From Pseudomonas frederiksbergensis (GTDB lineage: Bacteria > Pseudomonadota > Gammaproteobacteria > Pseudomonadales > Pseudomonadaceae), in assembly GCF_035751725.1 (NCBI RefSeq), contig NZ_CP142104.1:2852001-2916000 (forward strand): a DNA stretch of 64,000 bases, in the 5' to 3' direction. Position numbers and translations under genes: made by a program. Of this stretch, positions 46,301 through 51,875 are shown piece after piece (positions within the stretch are counted from its first letter, which is position 1; each line of letters begins with the position of its first letter). A model generated the notes under the pieces. That model saw nothing but the letters and a program-made list of their open reading frames with translations, made no database searches and had not been told where the DNA came from.

Positions 46301-47006
46301 GGGCGATATCCAGTTGTATGCGAAGAACAGCATCCTGCTGGGGCAGAGCCGGATCATGACCACCTTTGGCGGTTCGATTCTCGGCTGGTCGGCCCAGGGT
46401 GATATCAACGCCGGTCGCGGTTCGAAGACCACCGTGGTCTACACGCCGCCCAAGCGCTTGTACGACACCTGGGGCAACGTGACCCTGTCGCCGTCGGTGC
46501 CGAGCACGGGGGCGGGTATCGCCACCCTCAACCCGATTCCGGAAGTGGCGCCGGGGGACATCGACCTGATCGCGCCGTTGGGCACCATCGATGCGGGCGA
46601 GGCGGGGATCCGGGTGTCGGGCAACGTCAACATCGCGGCGTTGACCGTGGTGAACGCGGCCAACATCCAGACCCAGGGCAAGTCCACCGGCGTGCCGCTG
46701 GCGGCTTCGGTGAACACCGGGGCCATCACCTCGGCGAGTTCGGCGGCGTCCTCGGCGACACAGGCGGCGGAAGATGTGGCGCGTCAGCAGCAGAACACGG
46801 CGCGGCAGAACCAGGCATCGGTGTTCACCGTGCAGGTGGTGAGTTTCGGCTCCGAGCAACTGGCGCCCACACGCGACGGCGCCAGCCGTGAAGCACCGCG
46901 CACCTATGACCCGGCCAGCCCGGTCCAGGTATTGGGCGCCGGGCCGTTGGATGAGCAGGCGCGGCAGCGGTTGACCGATGAAGAGCGGGGGCGGTTGAGC
47001 CTGTAA
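34362..47006 (+). CDS. pdtA: Giant two-partner secretion exoprotein PdtA (TpsA, filamentous haemagglutinin family)
   Basis: Protein of 4214 aa. Start at 34362 (ATG at 34371 fits the GGAAGG site better and is equally possible). Extended signal region, then LKPLAQAIALLMVAGNAHA. The TPS secretion domain has AILNWETFNVGRNTTVDF, ASQIQGQIKGNGTVMLVN and GIVFSGSSQVNVRNLAAV (residues about 120-270). Most of the rest is beta-helix with degenerate repeats. Residues 3036-3083 and 3089-3136 are a tandem pair of Cys-bearing modules, and residues about 2815-2920 are AG-T-L-rich. The C-terminus has a DUF3739-like region ending EERGRLSL. Exported by PdtB; a surface adhesin in P. aeruginosa. No frameshift seen. 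Confidence 0.93.
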   Translation: MSRMLRCKPQTNLNAPRRDGELSMLRLKPLAQAIALLMVAGNAHAATAFSSAWFAAKGASQAGGAGRPATAQPGMPPPLAQQQRANAQLQRSLTNLNNTVAAIAAQQAAQAAGRQAALGQVQVVPDGLGEGGLKVDNSLTQGWLNAKGPQQTQAGGKTTVKIEQTADKAILNWETFNVGRNTTVDFQQQSDWAVLNRVNDPQARASQIQGQIKGNGTVMLVNRNGIVFSGSSQVNVRNLAAVAANISDEQFSQRGLYVDATGSQPTFTDAAGKIQVQQGALIETHRAATSTAGGGYALLLGSEVENAGSIITAKGQTTLAAGDSFYIRRGQGTSGNLRSTTRGNEVATSLKPGSSAGTVINSGLIQASTGDITLTGHRVQQNGVAVASSSVDTRGTVHLLNAFSDSTGSVTLGQGSATAVLLDAAGGSALDSQRNAGPAGLDGTPNNLISGRFNNLSSVVDRSDQSRVEIVSGGSVDFQNGSITLATGGQVAVSAAGRSLVRDGAVIDVSGAIGVKVAMESNSIKVNVQGNEQRDASVNREGGKLTNNDVWVDVRDLVYVPAGTNGYATDRWYTAGGLLEVGGYLGTRGHSVGEWAAQGGTLTFTGNDVVTQQAAQLNLSGGTLDVQSGYLRQSWLKGTNGRLYEVSRAPGDILYTGVYKGYEDHSQRWGQTDYYYNPLIAPRQRFEAGYTVGRDAGKLVVSTRNAVLEGQIVGEVYQGERQTQAPNLNLDGYQQSQNAVARRAQLWVGSYTPIYDKASGVINSGLNPTFDQVTVGKVADKIAAGLDLTSVIGTDRQGKLVLDNGLLNDFQLGALKVAARESIQVDGALKVADGGDITLFAPQIEVDANLTARGGRIALGNVLEQVRTDNFKIEDVTLSPVAGQRAKVALADGVTLNTAGLWSNLLLDGGDRQGLPFINGGRVSVRSGGDIDLGQGSLIDVSSGAAVMADGKTRGGKGGDLTLTAGLSALFDNGALNLDGELRGTGVTGGGTLKLAANKVLIGNSGSPLKPGTLQLGGDFFDKGFSAYDITGNHGLTVADGTRVDVTMPVYRFGEQALSTGSDAEPADALQRWTPQLYQEDAIKGVLTQRRGASLSLNAGTANSSAADMASTVLNLGKGSVISVDPGQGIDVRSIGQLTANGTLNAWGGRVSLSGLSINDVNGERVNAQGHGRSIWLGEQALIDVSSRAVTAQDVRGRTYGLVRDGGQIVIGGQIDVAKGSASAPELFVVMREGSRLQADGSQAMLDVPGQGRTSVTSNGGSISLASANGLYLDGEFSARSGGAGAAGGSLSVALETPYYRNDALSERVMQVRELMLGQNAQATLLGDTAETSADSLVYGHGRLGVDQVQSGGFDNLALLSNGLLSIEGDVSLSLDQSLSLYARGFVTSASAPADTRVQLNASHVLLSGPAAALLNKDQYTRPLINGDVSRLANKAVFSIDADLLDVQGSVMFSSKGTVRQADGSTVALDRAGFDRVQLSSQGDLRFLAGFSSEGLPTGFTTQLVTPSDMLLQAAQVYPTTGVGARVLAGWSIAEGGNPQYDSLRSLVIGRTGLATSQVPHSAFGRLQLGSARIEQGGVVRAPLGLIEIGTSGGPGEAITDRINLLPGSLTSVSGAGLVLPYGGTADGQSYTYAGKKVVLLGQGAVPSDSADLNVGVILGGRSVEGQEGSVLDLSGGGELLGAGFISGRGGSTDARFNPLVQIGANGGFTLPGLSTNPVYAIVPGNQSQYAPVAPEGGAVDPRVGQQITIGAGVPGLAAGTYTLMPSTYALLPGAFRVEVNGLAGQGSATGAQRMRNGSWTTVGALSVANTGQRNSLSSQVILTSGEVLRRYSQYNETSYAQYAVADAARLGVPRALLPVDAKTLKLNLVKGAGDQAFSFKGIGKFAPQTGGYGGTVAVVASNRTPLEVVAEGRGVTPGFEGVTLSAESLNALNASRQVIGGQFFVRYGQGGNYITPQRVSRSVALREGATLAAPEVFLLADGGELLVEQGAAINTIGRGKAAYDARDGFIYNFNVVRQNYSSLAASNGLLNVLAPASGTTGTVNIGGCSLTPCSGVTRIHSEGSIVAASGSSLQLDDQVRYGTRHLTLALSNINVGTTQALGDAATRLVLPAGLSLSQTVLDRLLRGDAEYGAPALESLELSASQALNFYGTVSLDTYDPTTGKSRLANLMLSTPAIYGAGTANDVASIRTANLIWNGAVGAPGSVIAGGAGTGAGRLDIQAQRIEFGYSEFAQPSSITTLDRLALGFANVNLSASERLTANHKGSLAVYQSQGAYDAKTGYAYSGGNLNILTPLLTGEAGSINRITAGGALNVAGTTAKPGTVSGLGGELSLKGASLNLASAVVLPSGKLTLSATDELTLADGSLIDVAGRAVTFNDVTRYSAGGEVILKSQNGNIRQAGGSSIDLSARHNQAGRLSAVALGSAAGVVDLQGRILASSTGEYDAGGTLMPYLAGGVEIQAQRLGGNGSLSEQFAALNQRLNDGQVFGSRSFQLKQGDLVIGNELKASTISVSLDNGNLLVAGKVDASGERVGSIRLAAGGSLTLGGNAMLDAHGNRLRVDSYGKIIDSPNRAMVDLTSRGGVLTLADGARIDLRHGTAARAGQYDGRARGTLELNARRSGPDATYGDIAIEASANLDIQGARSIAVNGMWQYSDAEYGSDPAASGRPYQIIDKAYLDRKHGDSTKFITAAHGNSDLMQRKLAGLNNARYADAFHLRPGVEIVSATADGDLVVQGDLDLSGYRYASVNPHTQKTAVYGSGEVGALTLRAGGDLSIYGSINDGFAPPPPTRDDKGWVLLPGIDFTGGDIIVPGAGVTLADGTAFPAGATLNYDLPIKDVTLAAGTRLPVAAVLDQPLNLPAGTVLAAAVHDAAGNLLFAAGTLLSQAQTLEAGSRLGAGSVLSGAATLRGFTWPKGVALPNVANAGNAQTNILKLDNSLVLNRGSLIPSGTDVKLPNGVESVQLRPDVAGSDGRLWAIAPMLAEGSQSWSLRLVAGANTTAADSRVVQPDPVQGDLRLADSHYGMFGKPVPAKGTYQWTQQGVDELAAAGFTVELGQAVGLEVVSNFGYDSVDAFCADFAGICALQASYKWTKAAEEELAGSGFEVKAGEVISQAAAQFFNFDSVQSLCDAAAHICAPAEVDYEPVAGSGRPSVIRTGTGDLELLSGGSLRMDSLFGIYTAGTSSAPTFPGDPYNQPKALGQPKTPDANGKVLNDEDGSNEKLVDGGAESLYRAWYPDAGGNLLLKVGGDLSGNLTAPAATPVGRPNPADIGQDSANVGNWLWRQGNGDPVNNQPTAWWINFGSYTASTVTGGADQMAAFSGFGTLGGGDLEVQVKGDAGVLNRLAGSDFNSNINPRSQGLLLAVGSTGRVGADGSLQLTGGGDLDLRVGGALNPDSVFTSGHLNGAVINLRGHAQIDSGAIGRIDLRYGNVASAQSPGETRAYDSFRATRSNPTGGLTLMPGDATFNLTTSGDLVVMDVADPGRAPMMSVSPFKIDATNGSGVSWFTLWTANTAVDLWSSGGNLTPVVPEVETDLAVVYPSIVRAVAANGSLYYGKSSVWDGTGYDGNDRPALLLAPGINSELQFMAGDSIYGGDMSVSRSGASSAALATPFRPAFVGMDGFVIKTSNLSADGNLARPDTNILPLFAFDTSSTSGEWALNDDPARFYALEGDLLAVTSGRSMTSASVGRWPGRIAYEGAGAVRMMAGRDIVSSGIPLGGSVSNNSQAGAYTSNGNLFIHNNPTDISIVSAGRDILYSSFNVAGPGLLEITAGRNILMDDKVSITSIGAVVPGDSRSGASLVLQAGAGLDGADYQRFVKAYLDPANQALAGVPLADQDGKVAKTYEAELVKWLKARFGFSGDTEQARSFFAALPAEQQRVFARDVYFAELKAGGREYNEVDGVRQGSYLRGREAIDWLFPSKDVAGNAITYKGDITMFGGAGVHTDFGGGIQMLTPGGGQTFGIEGNAPPSTAGVITQGEGDIQLYAKNSILLGQSRIMTTFGGSILGWSAQGDINAGRGSKTTVVYTPPKRLYDTWGNVTLSPSVPSTGAGIATLNPIPEVAPGDIDLIAPLGTIDAGEAGIRVSGNVNIAALTVVNAANIQTQGKSTGVPLAASVNTGAITSASSAASSATQAAEDVARQQQNTARQNQASVFTVQVVSFGSEQLAPTRDGASREAPRTYDPASPVQVLGAGPLDEQARQRLTDEERGRLSL
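43467..43769 (+). repeat. Tandem 48-residue Cys module duplication inside PdtA
   Basis: Copy 1 codes residues 3036-3083 (starts YQWTQQGVDEL, ends AGIC), copy 2 residues 3089-3136 (starts YKWTKAAEEEL, ends AHIC). 18 of 48 positions are identical and there are no gaps. Both have F-x-V, DSV and a C-x6-C pair. Confidence 0.8.
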
Positions 47007-47062
47007 ACCGAGTCGCGGCCTTCGCGAGCAGGCTCGCTCCCAGAGGGGGAATGGATACCCCT

Positions 47063-47222
47063 GTGGCGAGGGAGCTTGCTCCGCTGGGTCGGTCCGACGT
47101 CTTGGGCGCAGCAGCCCCCAGCTAGTCACCACAGTGTGTCAGGCTGATTCTCCATCAGTCTTTTTGGGGCTGCTTCGCCCGAGACGTCGGACCGACCCAG
47201 CGGGAGCAAGCTCCCTCGCCAC
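47063..47222. repeat. Long inverted repeat between pdtA and phdA (REP/MITE-like)
   Basis: Left arm 47063-47118 and right arm 47166-47222 are complementary over about 56 bp with one indel and two mismatches (GTGGCGAGGGAGCTTGCTCC at the outer end, GTCGGTCCGACGTC inside). The loop ends in T5. Nearby TTCGCGAGCAGGCTCGCTCC (47021-47040) is a second REP-like element. Same family as 23774-23898. Confidence 0.8.
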
Positions 47223-47257
47223 GGGCAGCGCCCAAGATCCCACCAGCATTCAGGTAA

Positions 47258-47304
47258 ATGAAGCTTTCATGACAAAAGTTCGGTAGCACATCGCCATTCC
47301 CGTC
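47258..47304 (+). promoter_or_regulatory. phdA promoter: Pho box plus ECF-type -35/-10
   Basis: 47258-47275 read on minus is TTGTCAT-GAAA-GCTTCAT. Two bases later GTTCGGT (47278-47284), 15 bp, CCGTC (47300-47304). Spacing is the same as at pdtA. Implies that phdA-pdtB-exbB-exbD-tonB has its own start under PhoB/VreI. Confidence 0.62.
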
Positions 47305-47376
47305 ATGCCTGTGTGACGTGTTCGAGGGGACCTTTCAGGTCGTTTGGAGCCGGGGCGCGAAGCCGGGAGTGAGGCG

Positions 47377-47988
47377 ATGGGGACTATGGAACGTTATTCG
47401 AAAGTGGGCATGCAGGAGCTTGACCAGCGGCTGTCGAAGATCGTCGAGGCGGCGCGCAAGCAGCCGGTCTCGGTGTATCGCTACGGCGCGCCGTGGGTCT
47501 GGATCGTTTCCCAGGATGACTGGCAGGGCGCGCTCAAGGAAGTGTCCAGCTACATTCCCCAGGGCCATTCCCTGGTGCTGTTGCGGCCACAGATCGACGA
47601 CCTGCTGGCCGAACACCGCGACGTGCTGCAAGGCCTCAACGCCGAGGCCGGCATGCTGATCGCACCGCAAACCGCGATGCACATCCTGCTGTTGCAACTG
47701 CTCTATTCGGTGCCCAGCGAGCAGCAACTCTACGAACAACTCAATTACAACCTGCTGTTCCGCTGGTTCGTCGGCCTGGACCTGAACCAGAAGGTCTGGA
47801 GCTTCAACGTCTTGAGCAAGGACCTTGCCACGCTGCTGGGCGATGCGCGGGCGGTGAGGCTCATCCAGAAAATCATCGGTGAAGTGTTCTGTGGCGCCTT
47901 GCTGCAAATGCCGGAGTTCTCGCTGAACTTCGCGCTGCTGCACACCTGGCTGGCACGTCACGCCACGACATCGACCGCAAGCAATTGA
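47377..47988 (+). CDS. phdA: PhdA-like protein (prevent-host-death type N-terminus, DUF772-like C-terminus)
   Basis: Protein of 203 aa; ATG 47377 follows GGGAGTGAGG. Residues about 5-60 (VGMQELDQRLSKIVEAARKQPVSVYRYGAPWVWIVSQDDW) match Phd/YefM antitoxin N-domains. Residues about 105-150 (LLYSVPSEQQLYEQLNYNLLFRWFVGLDLNQKVW, in two parts) match the transposase-associated DUF772 region, without any transposase catalytic part. In P. aeruginosa the gene between pdtA and pdtB (PA0691, phdA) affects prophage-mediated lysis and DNA release in biofilms. Role here unknown. The stop overlaps a possible TTG start of pdtB. Confidence 0.75.
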   Translation: MGTMERYSKVGMQELDQRLSKIVEAARKQPVSVYRYGAPWVWIVSQDDWQGALKEVSSYIPQGHSLVLLRPQIDDLLAEHRDVLQGLNAEAGMLIAPQTAMHILLLQLLYSVPSEQQLYEQLNYNLLFRWFVGLDLNQKVWSFNVLSKDLATLLGDARAVRLIQKIIGEVFCGALLQMPEFSLNFALLHTWLARHATTSTASN

Positions 47989-48014
47989 GCCGTACTTTGA
48001 ATTCAGGGGGTGGT

Positions 48015-49619
48015 GTGGAGCATTTCTTCAAATCGCGGCCGGCGCTGTGGGGCTGGCTGCTGTTGACGGTCGGGGGGCCGTCGGCATTCGCCGCAGAAGG
48101 AGGGCCGGAGGCCGAAGCGGCGCCGGTTCGCCTGGTGGACGTCAACGAGTACTTCGTGCGCGGAAACACCGTGCTCGATGCCCGGGCGATCGAGGAAGCG
48201 GTGTACCCGTTCCTCGGTCCGCAAAAGACTTTGGACGACATCGAAGGCGCTCGCGAAGCCCTGCAAAAGATCTATCAGGCCCGCGGCTACCAATCGGTGT
48301 TCGTCGAACTGCCCGAGCAGAAAGTCGAAGACGGCATCGTCTACCTGCAAGTCAGCGAGACCAAGATCGGCCGCGTGCGGGTCGTCGGCGCCAAGCACTA
48401 TTCGCCGGTGGAAATCCGCGAAGACGTGCCGGCGCTGAAGGAAGGCGAGGTGCCGGACTTTGCCCAGGTCCAGACCGAGCTGGCGAAATTGAACAAGACC
48501 CCGGGGCGCCAGGTGATGCCGCTGGTGCGCGAAGGCCAACGCCCCGGCACCATGGATGTCGACTTGCAGGTCGAGGACCAAGACCCGTGGCAAGCCAGCC
48601 TGGGCCTGAACAACGATTACAGCGCCGACACCGAGAAGCTGCGCACCGTCGCCAGCCTGGGCTACAACAACCTCTGGCAACTGGGCCACAGCGTCTCGCT
48701 GACGTTCTTCACCGCGCCCCAGGACACCGACAACGCCAAGGTCTGGTCGGGCTCCTACACCGCGCCGCTGAGCGAACGCTGGAGCCTGCAATTTTCCGGC
48801 TACCAGTCCGACAGTAACGTGGCGACCGTCGGCGGTAGCAACGTGTTGGGCAAAGGTCATTCCTACGGCGTATCGGCGATCTACAGCCTGCCGTCCAGCG
48901 GGGCATGGGCCAACAGCTTCTCGGTCGGGGTGGACTTCAAGGACTTCGACGAAGAACTCAACCTGGGCGGCGCCAGCGACAAGGCACCGCTCAAGTACGC
49001 ACCGTTCACCTTCGCCTACAACGGATTTCGCTACACCCAAGCCAGCCAGTTGGGCCTCGGGCTGAGCCTGGTGGCGGGCACCCGCAGCCTGCTCGGCTAC
49101 GGCAGTACCGATGAAGAGTTCGACTACAAGCGCTATCGCGCCAGCCCCAGTTTCGCGGTGCTCAAGGGCGACGGCAATTACACCTTCACCTTCGGCAACG
49201 ATTGGCAGACCGCCTCCAAGGCAGCCTTCCAATTGGCTTCCGGGCCGCTGGTTTCCAACGAGCAATTCTCCGCCGGTGGCGCCACATCGGTGCGCGGCTA
49301 CCTGGCCGCCGAGCGCACCGGTGACGACGGCTACCTCTTGTCCCAAGAGCTGCGCACGCCGTCCCTCGCCAAGTTCCTCGGCAGCTATGTCCAGGAATGG
49401 CGTTTCTACGCTTTTGCCGAAGGCGCGCAGTTGTACCTGCGCGACGAACTGCCCGACCAGGATCCCGACTACAGCCTCGCCAGCGTCGGCCTCGGTACCC
49501 GCGCAAGCCTGAGCAAATGGCTGTCGGGCAGCCTCGACTGGGGCTTCCCGCTGCTCGACGGGCCGAACACCACGAAACAGGAGTCGCGCCTGCACTTCAA
49601 CCTGCAAGCGACGTTTTGA
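48015..49619 (+). CDS. pdtB: Two-partner secretion outer membrane transporter PdtB (TpsB)
   Basis: Protein of 534 aa from GTG 48015, four bases after AGGGGG; TTG 47985 would add ten residues. Signal peptide up to GGPSAFA. POTRA 1: VDVNEYFVRGNTVLDARAIEEAVYPFLG and IYQARGYQSVFVELPEQKVEDGIV (in parts). POTRA 2 starts TKIGRVRVVGAKHYSP. The barrel has the conserved lid-loop motif SVRGY near residue 430 and terminal LQATF. It recognises the TPS domain of PdtA and threads it through the outer membrane. Confidence 0.92.
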   Translation: MEHFFKSRPALWGWLLLTVGGPSAFAAEGGPEAEAAPVRLVDVNEYFVRGNTVLDARAIEEAVYPFLGPQKTLDDIEGAREALQKIYQARGYQSVFVELPEQKVEDGIVYLQVSETKIGRVRVVGAKHYSPVEIREDVPALKEGEVPDFAQVQTELAKLNKTPGRQVMPLVREGQRPGTMDVDLQVEDQDPWQASLGLNNDYSADTEKLRTVASLGYNNLWQLGHSVSLTFFTAPQDTDNAKVWSGSYTAPLSERWSLQFSGYQSDSNVATVGGSNVLGKGHSYGVSAIYSLPSSGAWANSFSVGVDFKDFDEELNLGGASDKAPLKYAPFTFAYNGFRYTQASQLGLGLSLVAGTRSLLGYGSTDEEFDYKRYRASPSFAVLKGDGNYTFTFGNDWQTASKAAFQLASGPLVSNEQFSAGGATSVRGYLAAERTGDDGYLLSQELRTPSLAKFLGSYVQEWRFYAFAEGAQLYLRDELPDQDPDYSLASVGLGTRASLSKWLSGSLDWGFPLLDGPNTTKQESRLHFNLQATF

Positions 49620-49636
49620 ACCCAGGAGTCATGTCC

Positions 49637-51436
49637 ATGCAACGCTTATTGATACCGCTGTTGATCTGCCTGGGGCTGCTGCTTCCGGCCACCGCCAACG
49701 CCTGGTGGCAGGACGATTGGCACTACCGCAAACAGATCTCCGTAGACACCACGCCCCAAGGCGCGGCCATCGCCCAAGCGTTGGGCCGCACCGCGCTGCT
49801 GGTGCGCCTGCACACCGGCAACTTCACCTTCGACGGCGTCAAGGAAGACGGTTCGGACCTGCGCTTCGTCAGTGCCGACGACAAGACCGTGCTCAATCAC
49901 CAGATCGAGAGCTTCGATCCGCTGATGGGCATGGCGCTGATCTGGGTCGACGTGCCTAACGTTGACGGCGGCCAGCGCCAGGACCTGTGGATGTACTACG
50001 GCAACAAGAAAGCCCCGGCCACGGCCAGCGGCCAGTTGACCTTCGATCCGGATTACACCGCGCTGTACCACTTCGACACTGCCACCGGCGTGCCGTCCAA
50101 GGACACCACGGCCTATGGCAACAATGCCCAGGGCGCGGTCGGCGTGAGCATCGACGGCGTGATCGGGCGGGCCTTGCAATTCAATGGCCAGCCGCTGCTG
50201 CTACCCGCCAGTCCTTCGTTGCAACACGCCGCCGGGGCTGCGTTTACCTTCAGCAGCTGGCTGCGCCAGGATGACGCCAGTGGCGAGCAAATCATCCTGA
50301 GCCGTCGCGACGAAGCTGCCAGCCTATTGGTTGGCGTCAACCAGGGCGTGCCGTTCGTAGCAATCAATGACCAGCGCGCGGTCTCGACCCAACCGCTGAA
50401 CCCCGGACAATGGCAGCACCTGGCGTTGACCGCCTCGGGTGACCGGGTCGTGCTGTACGTCAATGGACGTGAAACCGCGAGCCTCGCCGTGGCGATGCCG
50501 GCGTTCAATTCGCCGATTGCCTTGGGCGCAGATGTTTCCGCAGGTACCTTCGCGCCATTCAGCGGGGCCATCGACGAGGCGCGTATCTCCAAGGTCGCGC
50601 GGCCGGCACCGCTGCTGTTGGCCGACGCCAATGCCCAGGGCGCCGAATCGAAACTGGTGGCCTATGGCGTCGATGAAGAGCAGTCCGGCTTCGGTTTCGG
50701 CAGCCTCGGTTTCCTCCTCAACGCAGTGCCGCTCGACGCCTGGGTGATCATCGCCGTGCTGGTGCTGATGATGGTCCAGTCGTGGGTCATCATGATCCGC
50801 AAGAACCGCATGGTCAGTCGTCTCAGCGCCGCCAACGAAGCCTTCCGCGAGCAGTTCGCCCGGGTTGGCACGCGCCTGGAAATGTTCGCCGACGATAAGG
50901 AACTCGCCCAGCGCCTGCAGCATTCATCCTTGTGGCGGCTGTACCTGGTGGCGGTCAAGGAAATCCGCACCCGCCGCGAGCAGGGCGCCGATACCTCGTC
51001 GGTCTCGGCCGCCACGATTGAGGCGATCCGCTGCTCCATGGACGGCGTGCGCACCCGCGAAAACCAGGCACTGAGTTCGAAACTTTCCACCCTGTCCAAC
51101 GCCATCGCCGGCGGCCCGTATATCGGCCTGCTCGGCACGGTGTTGGGGATCATGGTGGTGTTCCTCGGCACCGCGATGGCCGGTGACGTGAACATCAACG
51201 CCATCGCCCCGGGCATGGCCGCCGCCTTGCTTGCCACCGCCATGGGCCTGTTCGTCGCGATTCCGGCGCTGTTTGGCTACAACCGGCTGATCACGCGCAA
51301 CAAGGAAGTCAGCGCCGACATGCGGGTGTTCGTCGATGAGTTCATCACGCGCCTGGCGGAGATGCATGGCGAAGGCCAATCCGGTGAAGCGGCTCATCGC
51401 CGTGACCATCACGTTCAATCGTCCGTACCGGCCTGA
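49637..51436 (+). CDS. exbB: ExbB/TolQ-type proton channel fused to DUF2341 and LamG domains
   Basis: Protein of 599 aa from ATG 49637 (AGGAG eight bases upstream; ATG 49631 possible). Signal sequence MQRLLIPLLICLGLLLPATANA. Residues about 23-130 are DUF2341 (WWQDDWHYRKQISVD, DLWMYYGNK). Residues about 135-330 are LamG/concanavalin-like (ALYHFDTATG, FTFSSWLRQDD, WQHLALTASGDRVVLYVNG). Membrane helix DAWVIIAVLVLMMVQSWVIM follows, then the MotA/TolQ/ExbB core with GGPYIGLLGTVLGIMVVF and IAPGMAAALLATAMGLFVAIPAL. The extra periplasmic carbohydrate-binding-like half is unusual for ExbB. Confidence 0.88.
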   Translation: MQRLLIPLLICLGLLLPATANAWWQDDWHYRKQISVDTTPQGAAIAQALGRTALLVRLHTGNFTFDGVKEDGSDLRFVSADDKTVLNHQIESFDPLMGMALIWVDVPNVDGGQRQDLWMYYGNKKAPATASGQLTFDPDYTALYHFDTATGVPSKDTTAYGNNAQGAVGVSIDGVIGRALQFNGQPLLLPASPSLQHAAGAAFTFSSWLRQDDASGEQIILSRRDEAASLLVGVNQGVPFVAINDQRAVSTQPLNPGQWQHLALTASGDRVVLYVNGRETASLAVAMPAFNSPIALGADVSAGTFAPFSGAIDEARISKVARPAPLLLADANAQGAESKLVAYGVDEEQSGFGFGSLGFLLNAVPLDAWVIIAVLVLMMVQSWVIMIRKNRMVSRLSAANEAFREQFARVGTRLEMFADDKELAQRLQHSSLWRLYLVAVKEIRTRREQGADTSSVSAATIEAIRCSMDGVRTRENQALSSKLSTLSNAIAGGPYIGLLGTVLGIMVVFLGTAMAGDVNINAIAPGMAAALLATAMGLFVAIPALFGYNRLITRNKEVSADMRVFVDEFITRLAEMHGEGQSGEAAHRRDHHVQSSVPA

Positions 51437-51447
51437 GGAGCATCGTC

Positions 51448-51873
51448 ATGGCTAGCGTAAATGCGTCACACGATGACGACGATGATGCAGCGGTCGACAG
51501 CATCAACATCACGCCGCTGGTGGATGTGCTCATGGTGGTGCTGGTGATGTTCATCCTCACCGCCACGGCCCAGGTGTCGGGCATCCAAATCAACCTGCCC
51601 AAGGCCAGCGCCTCGGTGTCGTTGTCGGAAGCCAAGACCAAGGCGATCTCGGTGAATGACGGTGGGCAGGTGTTCCTCGATGCCTACCCGGTGACCCTGG
51701 CCGAGCTGGAGGAGCGCTTGCGCATCGAGAAGGCCCAGAGTCCGGACTTTCCGGTCATCGTGCGCGGCGACGCCACGGTGCAGTACCAGAAGGTCATCGA
51801 AGTGCTGGACCTGCTGCGGCGCCTGGAACTGTCCCAGGTCGGTCTGGTGACCGGCAAACCGAGCCAGGGCTGA
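51448..51873 (+). CDS. exbD: ExbD-family energy transducer subunit
   Basis: Protein of 141 aa with GAGGAGC upstream. Acidic N-terminus (SHDDDDDAAVDS), one membrane helix with the key Asp in INITPLVDVLMVVLVMFILTA, and a periplasmic domain (IQINLPKAS, PVIVRGDATVQYQKVIEVLDLLRRL). It forms a proton channel with the adjacent ExbB-like protein and powers the adjacent TonB. Confidence 0.92.
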   Translation: MASVNASHDDDDDAAVDSINITPLVDVLMVVLVMFILTATAQVSGIQINLPKASASVSLSEAKTKAISVNDGGQVFLDAYPVTLAELEERLRIEKAQSPDFPVIVRGDATVQYQKVIEVLDLLRRLELSQVGLVTGKPSQG

Positions 51874-51875
51874 TC

